From Dissophora ornata (Eukaryota > Mortierellomycota > Mortierellomycetes > Mortierellales > Mortierellaceae), in contig MU616613.1 in the NCBI GenBank assembly GCA_025201705.1, forward strand, positions 44,798 to 82,229: a stretch of 37,432 nt of DNA, written 5' to 3'. The translations under genes were made by a program, and so were the position numbers. Positions 1 through 10,107 of the stretch are shown here, in pieces. A model generated the notes under the pieces. It had not been told where the DNA came from and did no database searches. It worked only from the letters and a program-made list of their open reading frames with translations. The stretch's first letter is position 1; the number at the start of each line of letters is the position of its first letter.

Positions 1-2253
1 TACGACTGGACATATCGATTTCTGATCGCCCACTTGCTTGTTTTCTTTCTATTCTTGTTTTTTGTCCTTGTTCTTAGCTATCAGAGAATAAATTCGACGG
101 CAGTGTTAGTGCCAATGGCGTAAAGCACCGGGAAGCTGGAGTTACTGGAGAACGCACTAAACATTTAATGAGAACTACTGGGAGGTACATATTCATTAAA
201 GGATGTGATGTAGCTATGAGGCTATAGTGGTAGCAGAAGGCTTGAATTATTTCTTTAGACCACCACAATGTTTAAGCCTCAGCTCCCGTCATCGAGCCAT
301 TGAACAAGAGGGGCAGATTGTCATTTTACAGATGCTTATGGAGCGGTTCCCAAGGGCCGCGAAGCAGTGGCTCACCTCAAATACAAATCTGCGTTCCTGT
401 TTGTTTATAACCGTCGGCTCAGGACCAATGTATTAAGGTGGTTGAGCAGAATGATGTTCACTTCCAGCAGAGACGGCTGTTATCAAACAGAAAAAGGTCA
501 TTATCCACCGCACATATATGCCAATTCTCTTAAACCACATGCGCTCTGACTCGCAGCCATTTCGAAAACCATCACTGGCTCGAGTAGCCTGACACAGGAA
601 TGGACAGGGATAGGTTATTGCGGATTACCTATGAATGCTGCTGCACTGTGCTTAATCAGGTCCTGCCGACAGGTGTGGGATACAAAGGGAAGATGGAAAG
701 ACCAAAACACGAGAAGGATAAATGGCAGGTCTTGGCGGATTGAGTGATGAATGTAGAAAGGAAGCGGAAAAGTTGGACAAAGAAACGAAAGAGACATTTT
801 TACCATTGCTAAAGCACTCCTTCGAGTCCTCTCGCCCTCATCTAACTTGGGATGGGCTCTCATGGGAAGAGGACAGTTGACCCATCTTTTCCAAGATTGA
901 TTTGCAGTTTCGCCTCTTGCTCTCGCCTGTTGCCCCCATGTCCCGTCATCAACAACAGATCCTCATACCATCCAGCATGGCCTGTTCTTCTCGTGTTTCT
1001 TGGACCTCATGGATTTCCGAGTCAGACCATGTGGCTCTGAAAGTGCTGAAATCATACGCTAGGCTACTGTTTATGTCATGTATAAGTTGTAAGCCATAAA
1101 TGGGAGTCGCGAGAGTGAAGAGCGGGAACAAGAGGGAATACAGCGTGCATAGCTCCCGGACACACCACACCGCAGTAAAACCTCAGAAGCACTACAAGGC
1201 AGACAGCAGGTAAAAAATAAATCATTTCCAGAATTCACATAAAGGTCAGGGCGTTTGGAAGCATTGTCAACGTCTGTCGTTTTGACATGATTTGATCTCT
1301 GGATCTTTAGTAGCTCTACCACCGTTGTGCAGAGGGATCTGCAGAAGTTTGTCATCGAATCAAGAGTTCTCCTACAGCAGCATCTGTTGAATATTCTCCT
1401 GCAGTTTGTAGGTGACCCACATAGATTGTGCCAAATAGTCTTGTAGTTGTACTCATGCTGGTAGCTGCTGAAAGGGGAATGCTACTTGCAAGAGGTGCAA
1501 GAACGGGTTGCTTCGAAACCCTTCCTGGCACATCAATTCACTGTAATTGCGATAATTGCAAACCGCCCTCTGAACCTCGTTTGTTGGATCATGGCCATCA
1601 AGTATTTGTTTTGTCCACACAGCTTTTGTTTTGCACCTTACATTGTGTTCTGCGTTGTGAATGGACGTACAAGGATGTGTTTGATGAGCTGCTTCAATAA
1701 TACGAGCGCAGGACTATTTGTGTTCAAGTCAAACGCTTTACTCTGAGGAGGTCAAAGCACTGCACTGACTTGGATGATTTCATCAGATTTGCGAATGCGA
1801 CTGACCATCTGTATTGGGACTTGCTTTATTCGCAGTGATTTTAATTACGATCGATGAAATAAGGCGAGACATGAAGAGGGTACTGGAGTCATCCAAGGGC
1901 ATGACTTTCTTGTCCTTGTCTTCGGCGGTACGTGTCAAGGACAGGGCAGGCAGAATTCAGGAATTGTGTTTAACAGGGGCGAGTGTGCAGGGCTATGGTT
2001 GGTGTGAATTGTATTGCAGACTGACTATGGCTACGGAGTATTTATACGCGACATAGGATACTACCTAGAGCATACATAAGGTCAGGCTAAAGGGAGGCGA
2101 GAGCCCAGGGTCTAGAACTTATGCTTGCCGAATGAGCTCATTCCATTTCGCCCATTTGTTTCCTCATTCCCATTCCTCGACTTCTAGACCAGACGCGACC
2201 TAGGGCTGGACTCGTTCTAGACACAATTCAGGCTCGGTTCGTGACAGTACGCG
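1..2253. other. gene-poor degenerate region, no supported gene
   Basis: Only short, overlapping open frames occur here on both strands, none with a recognisable domain and none linking through convincing splice sites. A frame around 1428-1697 has a Cys-rich CxCxxC patch but no other family signature. The region looks like decayed accessory DNA to the left of the Crinkler-like cluster. Confidence 0.5.
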
Positions 2254-2291
2254 CATGTTTCCTTGTCACTCCTCTTTTTGCATCATACTCG
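2254..2291 (+). repeat. imperfect direct repeat, copy 1 (about 38 bp)
   Basis: It begins catgtttccttgtcactc and ends in a T-rich block followed by catcatactcg. A second copy lies at 2564-2600. The first 18 bases are identical and most of the remainder matches. The pair brackets about 270 bp that contain an inverted-repeat element. It could be a remnant of a duplicated upstream region of Crinkler-like genes or flanks of an old insertion. Confidence 0.6.
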
Positions 2292-2342
2292 TCTTAATTT
2301 AAGCCAGAACGTTCCCATGCTTTTGGACTGTGGCGCACATGG

Positions 2343-2469
2343 TTAATGGAACCGAGCATCACAATTGAATGTCAATCTGCCTCGCAAAAGAGACCAATCT
2401 GTGAATGCGGGATGTTCCAATTGGAATGCTCGGGAGGGACCAATTGTGAGGCTGGGTCTGTTCCATTAA
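2343..2469. repeat. foldback element with about 25-29 bp imperfect terminal inverted repeats
   Basis: The left arm at 2343-2367 (begins ttaatggaac, ends cacaattg) is the imperfect reverse complement of the right arm at 2441-2469 (begins caattgtg, ends gttccattaa). The outer 10 and inner 8 bases match exactly, with a few mismatches and a small insertion between. A 12-bp perfect palindrome (ttccaattggaa) lies inside at about 2414-2425. Size and structure suggest a miniature inverted-repeat (MITE-like) or simple foldback element. No clear target-site duplication is visible and no transposase is present in the window. Confidence 0.5.
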
Positions 2470-2563
2470 AACGGCAACGTCGAATACACGACGCACAAAA
2501 CACTCTCGCCGCTCAAAAGGCGGCATTCGCACTGTAGACTCATCCATACCTTCCTCTCCGACC

Positions 2564-2600
2564 CATGTTTCCTTGTCACTCTCCTTTTACATCGTATTCG
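2564..2600 (+). repeat. imperfect direct repeat, copy 2 (about 37 bp)
   Basis: This is the partner of 2254-2291. It starts with the same 18 bases and ends in catcgtattcg where copy 1 has catcatactcg. It lies 130 bp upstream of the first in-frame ATG of the Crinkler-like gene, so it may be part of that gene's promoter. Confidence 0.6.
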
Positions 2601-2730
2601 ACAAGCAGGATTTGCAGCTGGAAAATTCTCCAGCTTGAGTATCAAGCGGCTTGATAGTGCTAAACTTCATTATATTTTTTTACTATGCATTTCTTTTCGT
2701 TGTTTCGACATTCCCATACAATCGCTTATA

Positions 2731-3936
2731 ATGACACCTCCAAATCTCTGTACAAAACATGTCATTATAACGGAAGTTGACTGTATCGCGCAAACAACTG
2801 TCCGACATGCTCGATGGATCAATAAGTATGTGATTGCGAGACAGAATGACGCGTCCATTCGTTCGTTCATTACCAACAGGCATGCTGACATTTTTTGCGA
2901 TATGATAGGCCTTGGAATTATTGTAAAGCCAGAGAAAAAGGTCACCTTCACTTGGTCGACCATTGTGAATGAAGCGACTCTGGACAACTTCAAAAGTTAC
3001 CTTTTTGATTACTATCCCCAGTACGCTCACGACGAATACTTGGAAATATTCTTGTACAGCGGACAGCCCAAGCCTGAACGTTTTCGCAGCGACGAGGACT
3101 TGCGTAAGGTGCTCAAGATCGCCAAAACAACCTCGAAGACCAAGCTGACTATATCACTTGAGACACCCACCAAGAACTTTTCTGCATGGACGTTCAAGGA
3201 CGTTTGCACTGAATATGACCTGTCTCTCGCAACCGATCCTGGTCTTGATGTCATTCCGCGTTTTACGGATATCAAAGCTGCGCCGCTGAACTCGGATCTT
3301 GAGAAGAAGATGCTGGATCAGCTTATCAATGAGGTTGAATCAATGGTGCACGTGCTGAACCTGATTGGCGCAAACGAGGCGACAAAATCGATGGTAGTCG
3401 GCGCGTTTTTGGTGAAAGCGACAAGACTATTCAACGAAGACTTGTTCCTTGCCGCCCAACGAGATCTCAGCGGTCGTCGAGGAAATGGGCCAGTGGACTT
3501 TTCAGTGCATTCGCGGAAGGGTTACGATCACACTCTTGGCGTGACGAAGGTGAAGAAGGATGATTTTCGACAGGGCGTAGCTCAGAACATTGTGCAGCTG
3601 GAATCGGCCTTGACGGAAAAGAAACGCAAGCGTGGCTTGAACGATGTCGATGGAGAGGGAGAGCAACTGACAGAGACGAGGTCGTACGGGATTGTGACGG
3701 ACGCAAGCATGTGGCTGTTGATTGAATGTACGTTGCATGAAGACGAAAGGGTGTCGTACAGGATGACGGAGCTCGGGCGGACCCTAAACTACAGCGGCAA
3801 TTGGAAGGATGATGCGAAATATATTTTCGAAAGGCTTGTATGGCTCTGGTCACTAATGCGGGATGAGATACCGGCACGCGAAAGCTACGCAAGGAAATTG
3901 ACTTCGGCGCCCAGCAACAAGAAGGTCAGCATGTGA
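2731..3936 (+). CDS. Crinkler-like effector-family protein with PD-(D/E)xK-type nuclease fold (catalytic Glu apparently lost)
   Basis: This is a single-exon frame of 401 residues from the first in-frame ATG. The frame is open back to 2635 without an ATG, and a splice acceptor-like tatgatag near 2909 could mean an upstream exon. Residues about 60-170 look like the small N-terminal adaptor module found before nuclease domains in fungal Crinkler-like proteins. Residues about 190-310 resemble their restriction-endonuclease-like core: a Glu at about 236 in the first helix, GNGPVDF with Asp256, then VTKVKKDDFRQGVAQN. In this family the last strand normally reads E-x-K; here the Glu position (residue 273) is Lys, so the domain may be catalytically dead. 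The C-terminus (WKDDAKYIFERLVWLW) recurs as a relic at 4189. There is no signal peptide, so action inside the fungal cell (for example in genome conflict) is as likely as secretion. The family call rests on motif pattern only. Confidence 0.6.
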   Translation: MTPPNLCTKHVIITEVDCIAQTTVRHARWINKYVIARQNDASIRSFITNRHADIFCDMIGLGIIVKPEKKVTFTWSTIVNEATLDNFKSYLFDYYPQYAHDEYLEIFLYSGQPKPERFRSDEDLRKVLKIAKTTSKTKLTISLETPTKNFSAWTFKDVCTEYDLSLATDPGLDVIPRFTDIKAAPLNSDLEKKMLDQLINEVESMVHVLNLIGANEATKSMVVGAFLVKATRLFNEDLFLAAQRDLSGRRGNGPVDFSVHSRKGYDHTLGVTKVKKDDFRQGVAQNIVQLESALTEKKRKRGLNDVDGEGEQLTETRSYGIVTDASMWLLIECTLHEDERVSYRMTELGRTLNYSGNWKDDAKYIFERLVWLWSLMRDEIPARESYARKLTSAPSNKKVSM

Positions 3937-4188
3937 ACGCTCGCCGCAATTTGCTGCAACGGCGCATACACCACACCTATCTCATTCACACACATACACA
4001 CACCCCCACAACAGATAGCGTCTCCATCATATCCACCGTGCGTCGCTTCCACCACTATGCCTTCTCCACGCCACCTGAAAATTAGCACTTACGGCATTGC
4101 CTTTGTTCAGTAAATCTTCATTCTTTGATCCAAGTTCTGTTTCACACCTCACTCCTAAAAACAGTGAGTTGTCCTGTGTTGCAAGAGC

Positions 4189-4263
4189 ATGTGGAGAGAT
4201 GATGCCACAGCTGTGTTGAGTCAAATCGTATGGCTGATGACGAATATGCATTCCGAGATACCA
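4189..4263 (+). pseudogene. relic of the C-terminus of a paralogue of the 2731-3936 gene
   Basis: Translation in this frame gives a 25-residue stretch starting WRDDATAV and ending MHSEIP. It aligns without gaps to WKDDAKYI...MRDEIP near the end of the upstream intact gene: Trp, Asp-Asp-Ala, Val-Trp-Leu, Met and Glu-Ile-Pro are all kept. Similarity fades on both sides and no longer coding frame surrounds it. It looks like the remnant of a tandem copy, which would make this a small decayed array. Confidence 0.55.
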
Positions 4264-4445
4264 CAGTGCGAGCTCAGACACAAGAGGCAGAAGAGCGGTG
4301 GAGGCAATAGTGCAGGTCGCACGCCTGCACTCGAACCAATGAGCAAAATGCTGTGCGGCAAAACCCAAATAGTGTATTTGTCTCAGACGCATGATTGGTT
4401 GATACACAGCCAGCCACAAAGTTAAATTAGTTAAATTCAACAACG

Positions 4446-5370
4446 GTCAAGTTCTACAAGGACCTCCTGGAAACGTTCCTCTACAGCATCATCAATGTCT
4501 ATTTCCAATGGGAGTTCGTAGACTAAGGGCTCGTTTATCTGCGCATGAATGCCCCGTACAGGGAGGCTGCATGCGAGATTTTGTGCCGCCCGGCTCAGAA
4601 AGTTCTTTTAGAGCTGTTCAAGTCGTTCGGACCTCTCGAGGACATCAAACAATGGATTTGTCTTGGGCAGCTCACAGGTATCAAGTTTGAACAAGCACTA
4701 TTTCATCAGCTCTTATGCGATGTCAAGCCAATATTGCTCACTGCAACCGACCTCAACATCTGTCATAGAACCTCCATTGCAATGGATTTTGTGGACTGTG
4801 ATACGATCAAGGCCTGAGAACAATAAGACGCCGAGCTAGTTATATGGCCCACACCCACCACTTTGCATCAGTTGCAATACGACAAGCTTCACAGTCCATA
4901 GTAACTTTACACGCAACAGTTGTTTCGTTGTTATCGATCTGTGACCCACAGTCATCACTTTTGTATCAGCCCAATATTTCTCTTGGACGTGGTCATGGTA
5001 AATCCTTTGTCGCGGTTACGAAAACTATCCTCGGTTCGAACTACATGCTTGGACCAATGTTTTTTTCAGGTGTCCACCAGTGACCTTCAGGAACATAATA
5101 TTGGCACAGCATATATCAGTCTGGCCTTCTCTTCAAGAGTTTTATGACGGTAAGAGCCAGATTGATCATTACATGGACGACATGTTTGGTCCAGGACACT
5201 CAGCCAAGATTGAGAACAAGCGATTTGTTGTCACCAAGAATGGTGCACCTGTGCTGGGATCCCTTATAATCTACATTCGAGGCAGTCCTAGTAAACCTAC
5301 ACATTCGGGGTTGGTGAAGAAATACCCGGATTTAGCACACATCAGCTTTGAGGAGCTCAAACAAAACCTT
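4446..5370 (+). pseudogene. broken Crinkler-like NTPase / nuclease-domain gene
   Basis: The fragments lie in successive frames. The first (4446-4817) reads through an in-frame stop at 4524-4526 with protein-like sequence on both sides, including EILCRPAQKVLLELF and IKFEQALFHQLL, a pattern seen after the P-loop module of Crinkler NTPases. A second fragment near 5065-5100 contains FFQVSTSDLQEHN. After a frameshift a third (about 5100-5370) contains DDMFGPGHSAKI, LIIYIRGS and ISFEELKQN, like the C-terminal nuclease-type domain that follows the NTPase. At least one stop and two frame changes separate them, and 4818-5060 is not readable. I see no start region and no Walker A motif. The assignment rests on remembered family patterns and is tentative; that it is a decayed gene is more secure. 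Confidence 0.45.
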
Positions 5371-5492
5371 TCAAAAAGATCTTGTAATGATAAGACGATA
5401 GGATTAGCCACTAGTAACATCATCATCATTTCGTATGCATTGCGAAAGTAGCTGGGATGTGGCTATGGTGGCACTTATCCTAGGATCATACG

Positions 5493-5536
5493 CCGTATCG
5501 AGGACTGCCCATCGGCTGAACGCGCCCTCGATACGG
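5493..5536. repeat. perfect 11-bp inverted repeat (hairpin)
   Basis: CCGTATCGAGG at 5493-5503 is exactly complementary to CCTCGATACGG at 5526-5536, with a 22-base loop. It lies 116 bp past the stop codon of the minus-strand kinase gene, so it could fold in that 3' UTR or near its transcript end. It could also be left over from the pseudogene region. No flanking repeats were found. Confidence 0.6.
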
Positions 5537-5651
5537 TGGACTTCCTCCAAGAACAATGTCACTTGGCCACACTCTGCCCTGAAAAAATGCTATTATTATA
5601 GTAATAGTGGATCTAAGTCTATTTCTAACGTATTTCGTACTTTCCTTTCGT

Positions 5652-8428
5652 TCATGCTTTCGGCTCGCCATCCTCGCCCACTCTCATCTCGTCGTTTTGC
5701 GGAACTGCAAACCCCAACCCGACACTCTCGAACGACCCTATACTTAATCCTAGCCCGGAGATCTCATCGAGCCCCGAGATTGACGCTCGAAAAGCAAGCT
5801 GTTGCTGATACCCACCCAGCCCCCTTGACTTTGTCTCCTGAAATTCATGCATCGATCCGGTATTACTAGATATATAGGCGCTCATAGGTCTTGCGTGGTG
5901 CGCCTGAGGACTGAGCTCAAAGACCCCCTTACCACCACTCTGTGATGGCTGGCGGCCCATCAGGATTCTTGACCTGATCGTGGTCGTCGCCGGCGTATTG
6001 GGGATCGAGGTCGAATTCATCAGGGATGCTGCTGTGTGCGACACACTTGAGAATGAAGCCCTTGACCCTGGAGTGGAGAAGAGTGCTGTTCCGGAACCTG
6101 CCACTTTTTGTGTGGCGGGTGAGTTGTAGTAGGTCGTGGGTGGTGTAGATAACGTGGAATACTCAGACGAATTCGATGGAGAGGAAGGCTGGGTCGGGTT
6201 TTCGTATACCACAGGCGCTGTGCCACTTCCAAGGCAGTCTCCGGGATGCCGTTGTTGATTCAAAGTATCCAGTGTCGCAACTGCTGGAGATGTATTCGTC
6301 AATTGCAACGTATCAGATTCGGGCTCAAATATCTCTTGCTGTTGCTGCAGATCTTGGTGTTGTAGTAAAGCGGCCTTCTCAGTTTCTGCAGGCAGGAACT
6401 CTTCGACTCTGGAAGGCTGCTGCATCTGATACCCAGAGCAATTATCATTCACATTCGATGCCTCGCTCATACTAATCAACGAGATCTGATCCTCTTCTGG
6501 ATTGAACCTCTTTTGCCCTACGAGATCACTGGGGCTATCGGGCCGGAACGCCTTTACGAGAGCAGGGGACATCGTTGGTAGATTCTCAAGCCGCCCCGAA
6601 CTATTCCTACTAACCAGGGCGCCACCGTCCAGGGTTGTAGTGCTCAAGCTCATTTTGTGGTCATACCCATGGTAACTTGTAGATCCAGAACACAGGAGAC
6701 TCTTGCTGCTGGGCGCAGTGCGGCTGATCGAGTGGGACCGCCGGACTTTAGTATAGTCGTACACAATAAATTTGTCCTCCATCATTTGCATCTCTGCTGA
6801 GAGCTCTTCCCCAGGTGTTGCCTGGGCGCGTTTTTTGGCCTTGAGGGGGTTATCTTCCATCAGGAGCTCTTCTAGCTCGTGCGTTGCGTCAAAGTTTGCG
6901 CGTTTGGACTATATATACCACGTGCAGTTGGGAAGAGAGCTGTCAAACAAAGTAGAGGACATGTGAGAGGAGAAGAGGAGACACGTTTACGAAGAAAATA
7001 CTTACGTCAGGTTCGAACGGAGGGGTGGCCTCTTTGGCGACCAATTTCTCCCATTCTATACCCTGAAACCACGGATGCTTCTTGAACGCATCTAGCCCAT
7101 CCGACGTGCAACCTAGGCGTTGGCTGATATCCCGCTCGCAGAGCTGAGCACAAATTGTCTTTTCTGTCAATATCAAGATGGCTGAGGACTAACTTCCATT
7201 ATCTAGTTTTGGATGAGGATTACCTTGGAGAGCACATCCAGACATGGAGCGCTAATAGTTTCATTCACGTTATTGGGAAATGGCAATGGATCGCACAATA
7301 TTGAGTTCGTCAAAAGATCGTTGCTCTTTCCTCTAAACGGACGCTGCACAGTCAACAGAATTAAAAAAATAAATTGTTGTCAGTACCAATTCAAAGGTAG
7401 CTTCCAGCAGCTTAGCATTGCAATGTATTGGGTCGTACTTTCCCAAACAGCAGTTCGAACATGACAACGCCAAGACTCCACCAATCGACAGACTCGAGGT
7501 AGCCTTTCCTCGATAAGACCTCGGGTGCCATGTATGCCATGCTTCCAGCTATTGACATCAGCGGTTTCGCTGGATTAAAATATACTGCAATGTTGAAATC
7601 TGTCAAGTGGGCATGGCCATGTTCGTCCAATAGCACATTATCCGGCTTAAGATCTCTTTGTTTTGCAGCGCAGAACAAAAAAAAAGAAAAAAAGGATGAT
7701 GTGAGAGGTCTGGGCAATATTTTCAATGAACGCAAAAAGGACGTAAATGATCAACAGTTCGGCCTTGCCCCTCACCTATGAATAATCCTCCGTGCATGAA
7801 GCGCGTTGAGCGCCAGTGCCAACTCCGCGATATAGAACCGCACCACATCTTCTCTCATGGGACCCACGCGTTCGAGATGGAATCGAAGATCGCCTCCCAA
7901 CATCAAGTCCAGCACCATAAACATGTTTTCGTCGTCCTGAAACGCATAACGGAGATTACAAATCAACGGAAACTCGACCTCTTCGAGGAGCCTGCGTTCC
8001 TGGATAATGTTTTCAACGGCGCGCATGCGGATGCATTTTGCTTTGTTGATGTATTTGAGAGCGTAGATCTCTTTGGTCTTTTTGTGTTGAACCACTCGCA
8101 CTTTCCCAAATGCGCCTTTACCGACCGACCGGAGCAGATGGAAATGTGACAACTCAACTACGTTTTTTTTGGTGTATGATAGTTGTCGTTGTTGTTGTTG
8201 AGAGCAGGGAACGCGGTGGGTGGAGAGAGCGAACGTAAGGCAGACAAAAGAAATAGGATGTGAGCTATTGCAAGTATTTGCCAGTTCAATTACGTAAAAA
8301 AAAAAATAAAAAAAAAGGAAAGGAAAAAGAGGCATCGGCGACCGTTATCTTTGTTTTTTTTTGTGTGGTTAGCACCTACTCTCAGAATTGAAGTCAATTG
8401 ACTCTTCTTTGCAACAGCTTGCGCCCAT
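5652..8428 (-). CDS. AGC-family Ser/Thr protein kinase, STK32/YANK-like
   Basis: Six exons: 8428-8380, 8157-7776, 7655-7439, 7343-7224, 7143-7006 and 6908-5652, giving 720 residues; all junctions are GT-AG and phases close. Exon 1 codes for only 16 residues, MGASCCKEESIDFNSE, whose Gly2 and Cys5/Cys6 form a typical myristoylation/palmitoylation signal, so membrane attachment is likely. The kinase domain (about 22-280) has GKGAFGKV (29-36), the ATP-binding Lys51, HRDLKPDN (143-150), DFN (163-165) and an APE motif in MAYMAPEV. DFN instead of DFG is normal for STK32/YANK kinases. An AGC-type tail follows, with PPFEPD, NFDATHELEELL and DNPLKAKKR, then about 390 residues rich in Ser, Thr and Gln with no domain I recognise. 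The short exon 1 was chosen over an in-frame upstream extension of exon 2 because it supplies the family's usual N-terminus. The cellular role of fungal YANK kinases is poorly known. Confidence 0.88.
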
Positions 8429-9272
8429 TTTGCGAGGATATTATTTCGTTTGGCAGAACTCTTTGAATTGCGCTCGACAGTGTTTTCGATGATGGGCAAT
8501 AGAGGCGATTAAACTGTGCAGCCTAAAACGTTCTGGTAGATTAGCAGCAGCTAAGTCGTGTTAGCCTATAGATCGTCGGCGCCGTCATGAGTCTTCTGCA
8601 CGCCGCGTGTACACAATCAGCTCCAGAAAAGGGATCCCAGGACGTCTCCATTTTTTTTGAAGGGGTGGATTGGTGATAGATTTCAAGGGGTGTGAGATCG
8701 TTTAAAAATCACCGTACATTTTGGGCAAAGTAAACGCAAGGTTCCGCATAAAAGTACAATGCATGTTGGAAATTGAGGTAGACCGAAAGTACTGATAGAT
8801 GATGGAGGGAAGAGGGGAAGGCTGAACGGACCCGTCGAGTTCATTTCCAGAAATGTGCGATTTTCCACGCATTTATGGACTTCGCCCATGGATGGTGCAA
8901 GACAACTGCAAGTGTAGGTGTCGAATGTGTTCAATAAAGAGTGTGAGTCTCTGGAACGAGGAATTTGAAAAGGCGAATGGCGGGTGAGGAGGCTCCTGTA
9001 GAAAGTGTGTTGTTCAAGGCCTGGAACGTGGCTAAGGTACCTGGACTGGGATAACCAGACTAGCACGCACAAGTAACGATGCAGGCTTGTCTGTTGGAAG
9101 AATATGTAACATTCACACCGGAGCAGTCTGGCTGAGGAAAGGATCCAGAGGACGGGAAAGATAAAACGACAGGAGAGTAGGTGGAATGAAAAGAAAAGAG
9201 AAAGAGATGGAGAGGAAGTTCTTGTCAGCGAATGCTTTGCATGCAAAATATGCGTCGGTGTGCGAGCAAGAG

Positions 9273-9312
<40 letters not shown>

Positions 9313-9967
9313 GGAGAGGTGAGGGAGAAAAAGCATGAGAAGGAATATGAAAGGGACCACGGAGATGCACACAATTGTGAGAGCGAGGGGTGTGTTGAGC
9401 GGCGCAACTTTGCAAAAGCTGCTGGGCGAGGCTCATGGTATTCTGGTGATAAAGCTAGTGCTCTACGACGAATGCTGGCTCTTCGTGGACTAGGGTTATG
9501 AAATAGTTTGTACTACTCGAGATAAGGTTCCTACTAGGGTCAACGTGTTTTGAAGGGTCCAGGCACCCAATGAGTCCGGCACAGTGCCATGGGCTACACC
9601 TTTCGGATCAGCAATATGTATATTTTTATTAAGCTCGGCAGCAAACAGAGGGGTTAACGACGAAGTGTCGCAGGTGGGCAAGAAATACGCATGACTGCAA
9701 CGATATTTGCATTGGAGGCGCATCCTTCCATTGTTACTGCCAAATGCAAACATCACGAAAATGGTATAGCCCAAGAGTGAAAGAGATTTCAAGGAGAGAC
9801 TCTAAAAGATGCATAAACAACGAGTATTGATGTTGGACTGAACCGTCGAAAGAGGGGCCCTAAAGTAGAATCAATTGTGATTGTTGGATAAACGACGTGC
9901 AAAAGATAGACCACATTGTACAGACGTCTCGTCCCACATTAAACAGCTCTCTATCAAGCATTTTTGT
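8429..9967. other. intergenic region between the kinase and the kelch gene
   Basis: This holds the upstream region of the kinase and probably 3' sequence of the kelch gene. Open frames on the minus strand here are driven by CT/TC low complexity and show no domain or splice continuity. A (GA)n microsatellite lies at 9276-9309. I see no RNA gene. Confidence 0.5.
9276..9309 (+). repeat. (GA)n microsatellite, about 17 units
   Basis: A pure GA dinucleotide run of 34 bases inside a purine-rich stretch, roughly 850 bp upstream of the kinase start codon. GA tracts can exclude nucleosomes in promoters, but nothing here shows function. It is a likely source of length polymorphism. Confidence 0.9.
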
Positions 9968-9973
9968 TTTATT
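9968..9973 (-). terminator. poly(A) signal AATAAA of the kelch gene
   Basis: AATAAA on the minus strand, only 6 bases after the TAA stop of the kelch/coiled-coil gene. A very short 3' UTR would follow if this signal is used. Confidence 0.5.
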
Positions 9974-9979
9974 GAGTAA

Positions 9980-10076
9980 TTAATGCATCCGAGCGTTCTC
10001 AATCTCATCAATCATCTGCTCATACTCTTTCAACCGGGACGGACTTCTATCATTAAAGCTATGGGTATCCATGGTA

Positions 10077-10107
<31 letters not shown>

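Noticed and set aside
1428..1697. Cys-rich CxCxxC patch (HCNCDNC) resembling the zinc-binding part of RecQ-type helicases
   Set aside because: No helicase motifs are found upstream in any frame, the preceding Cys spacing is wrong, and stops interrupt both overlapping frames. Too little to call even a pseudogene.
4310..4330. 7-bp stem hairpin gtgcagg/cctgcac with a B-box-like sequence beside it on the minus strand
   Set aside because: The cloverleaf cannot be completed; it is a short chance hairpin in decayed sequence.
5030..5045. ggttcgaac, like the B box of a tRNA gene
   Set aside because: No A box, acceptor stem or anticodon arm can be folded from the flanking bases.
7577..7605. DFN instead of DFG in the kinase, suggesting a dead enzyme
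   Set aside because: DFN is the normal form in the STK32/YANK family, and the Lys, HRD Asp and APE motifs are intact.
8683..9372. 229-codon minus-strand open frame
   Set aside because: It is driven by the CT/GA microsatellite and a Ser/Leu/Phe-rich biased composition, lacks any domain, and is not linked to splice sites.
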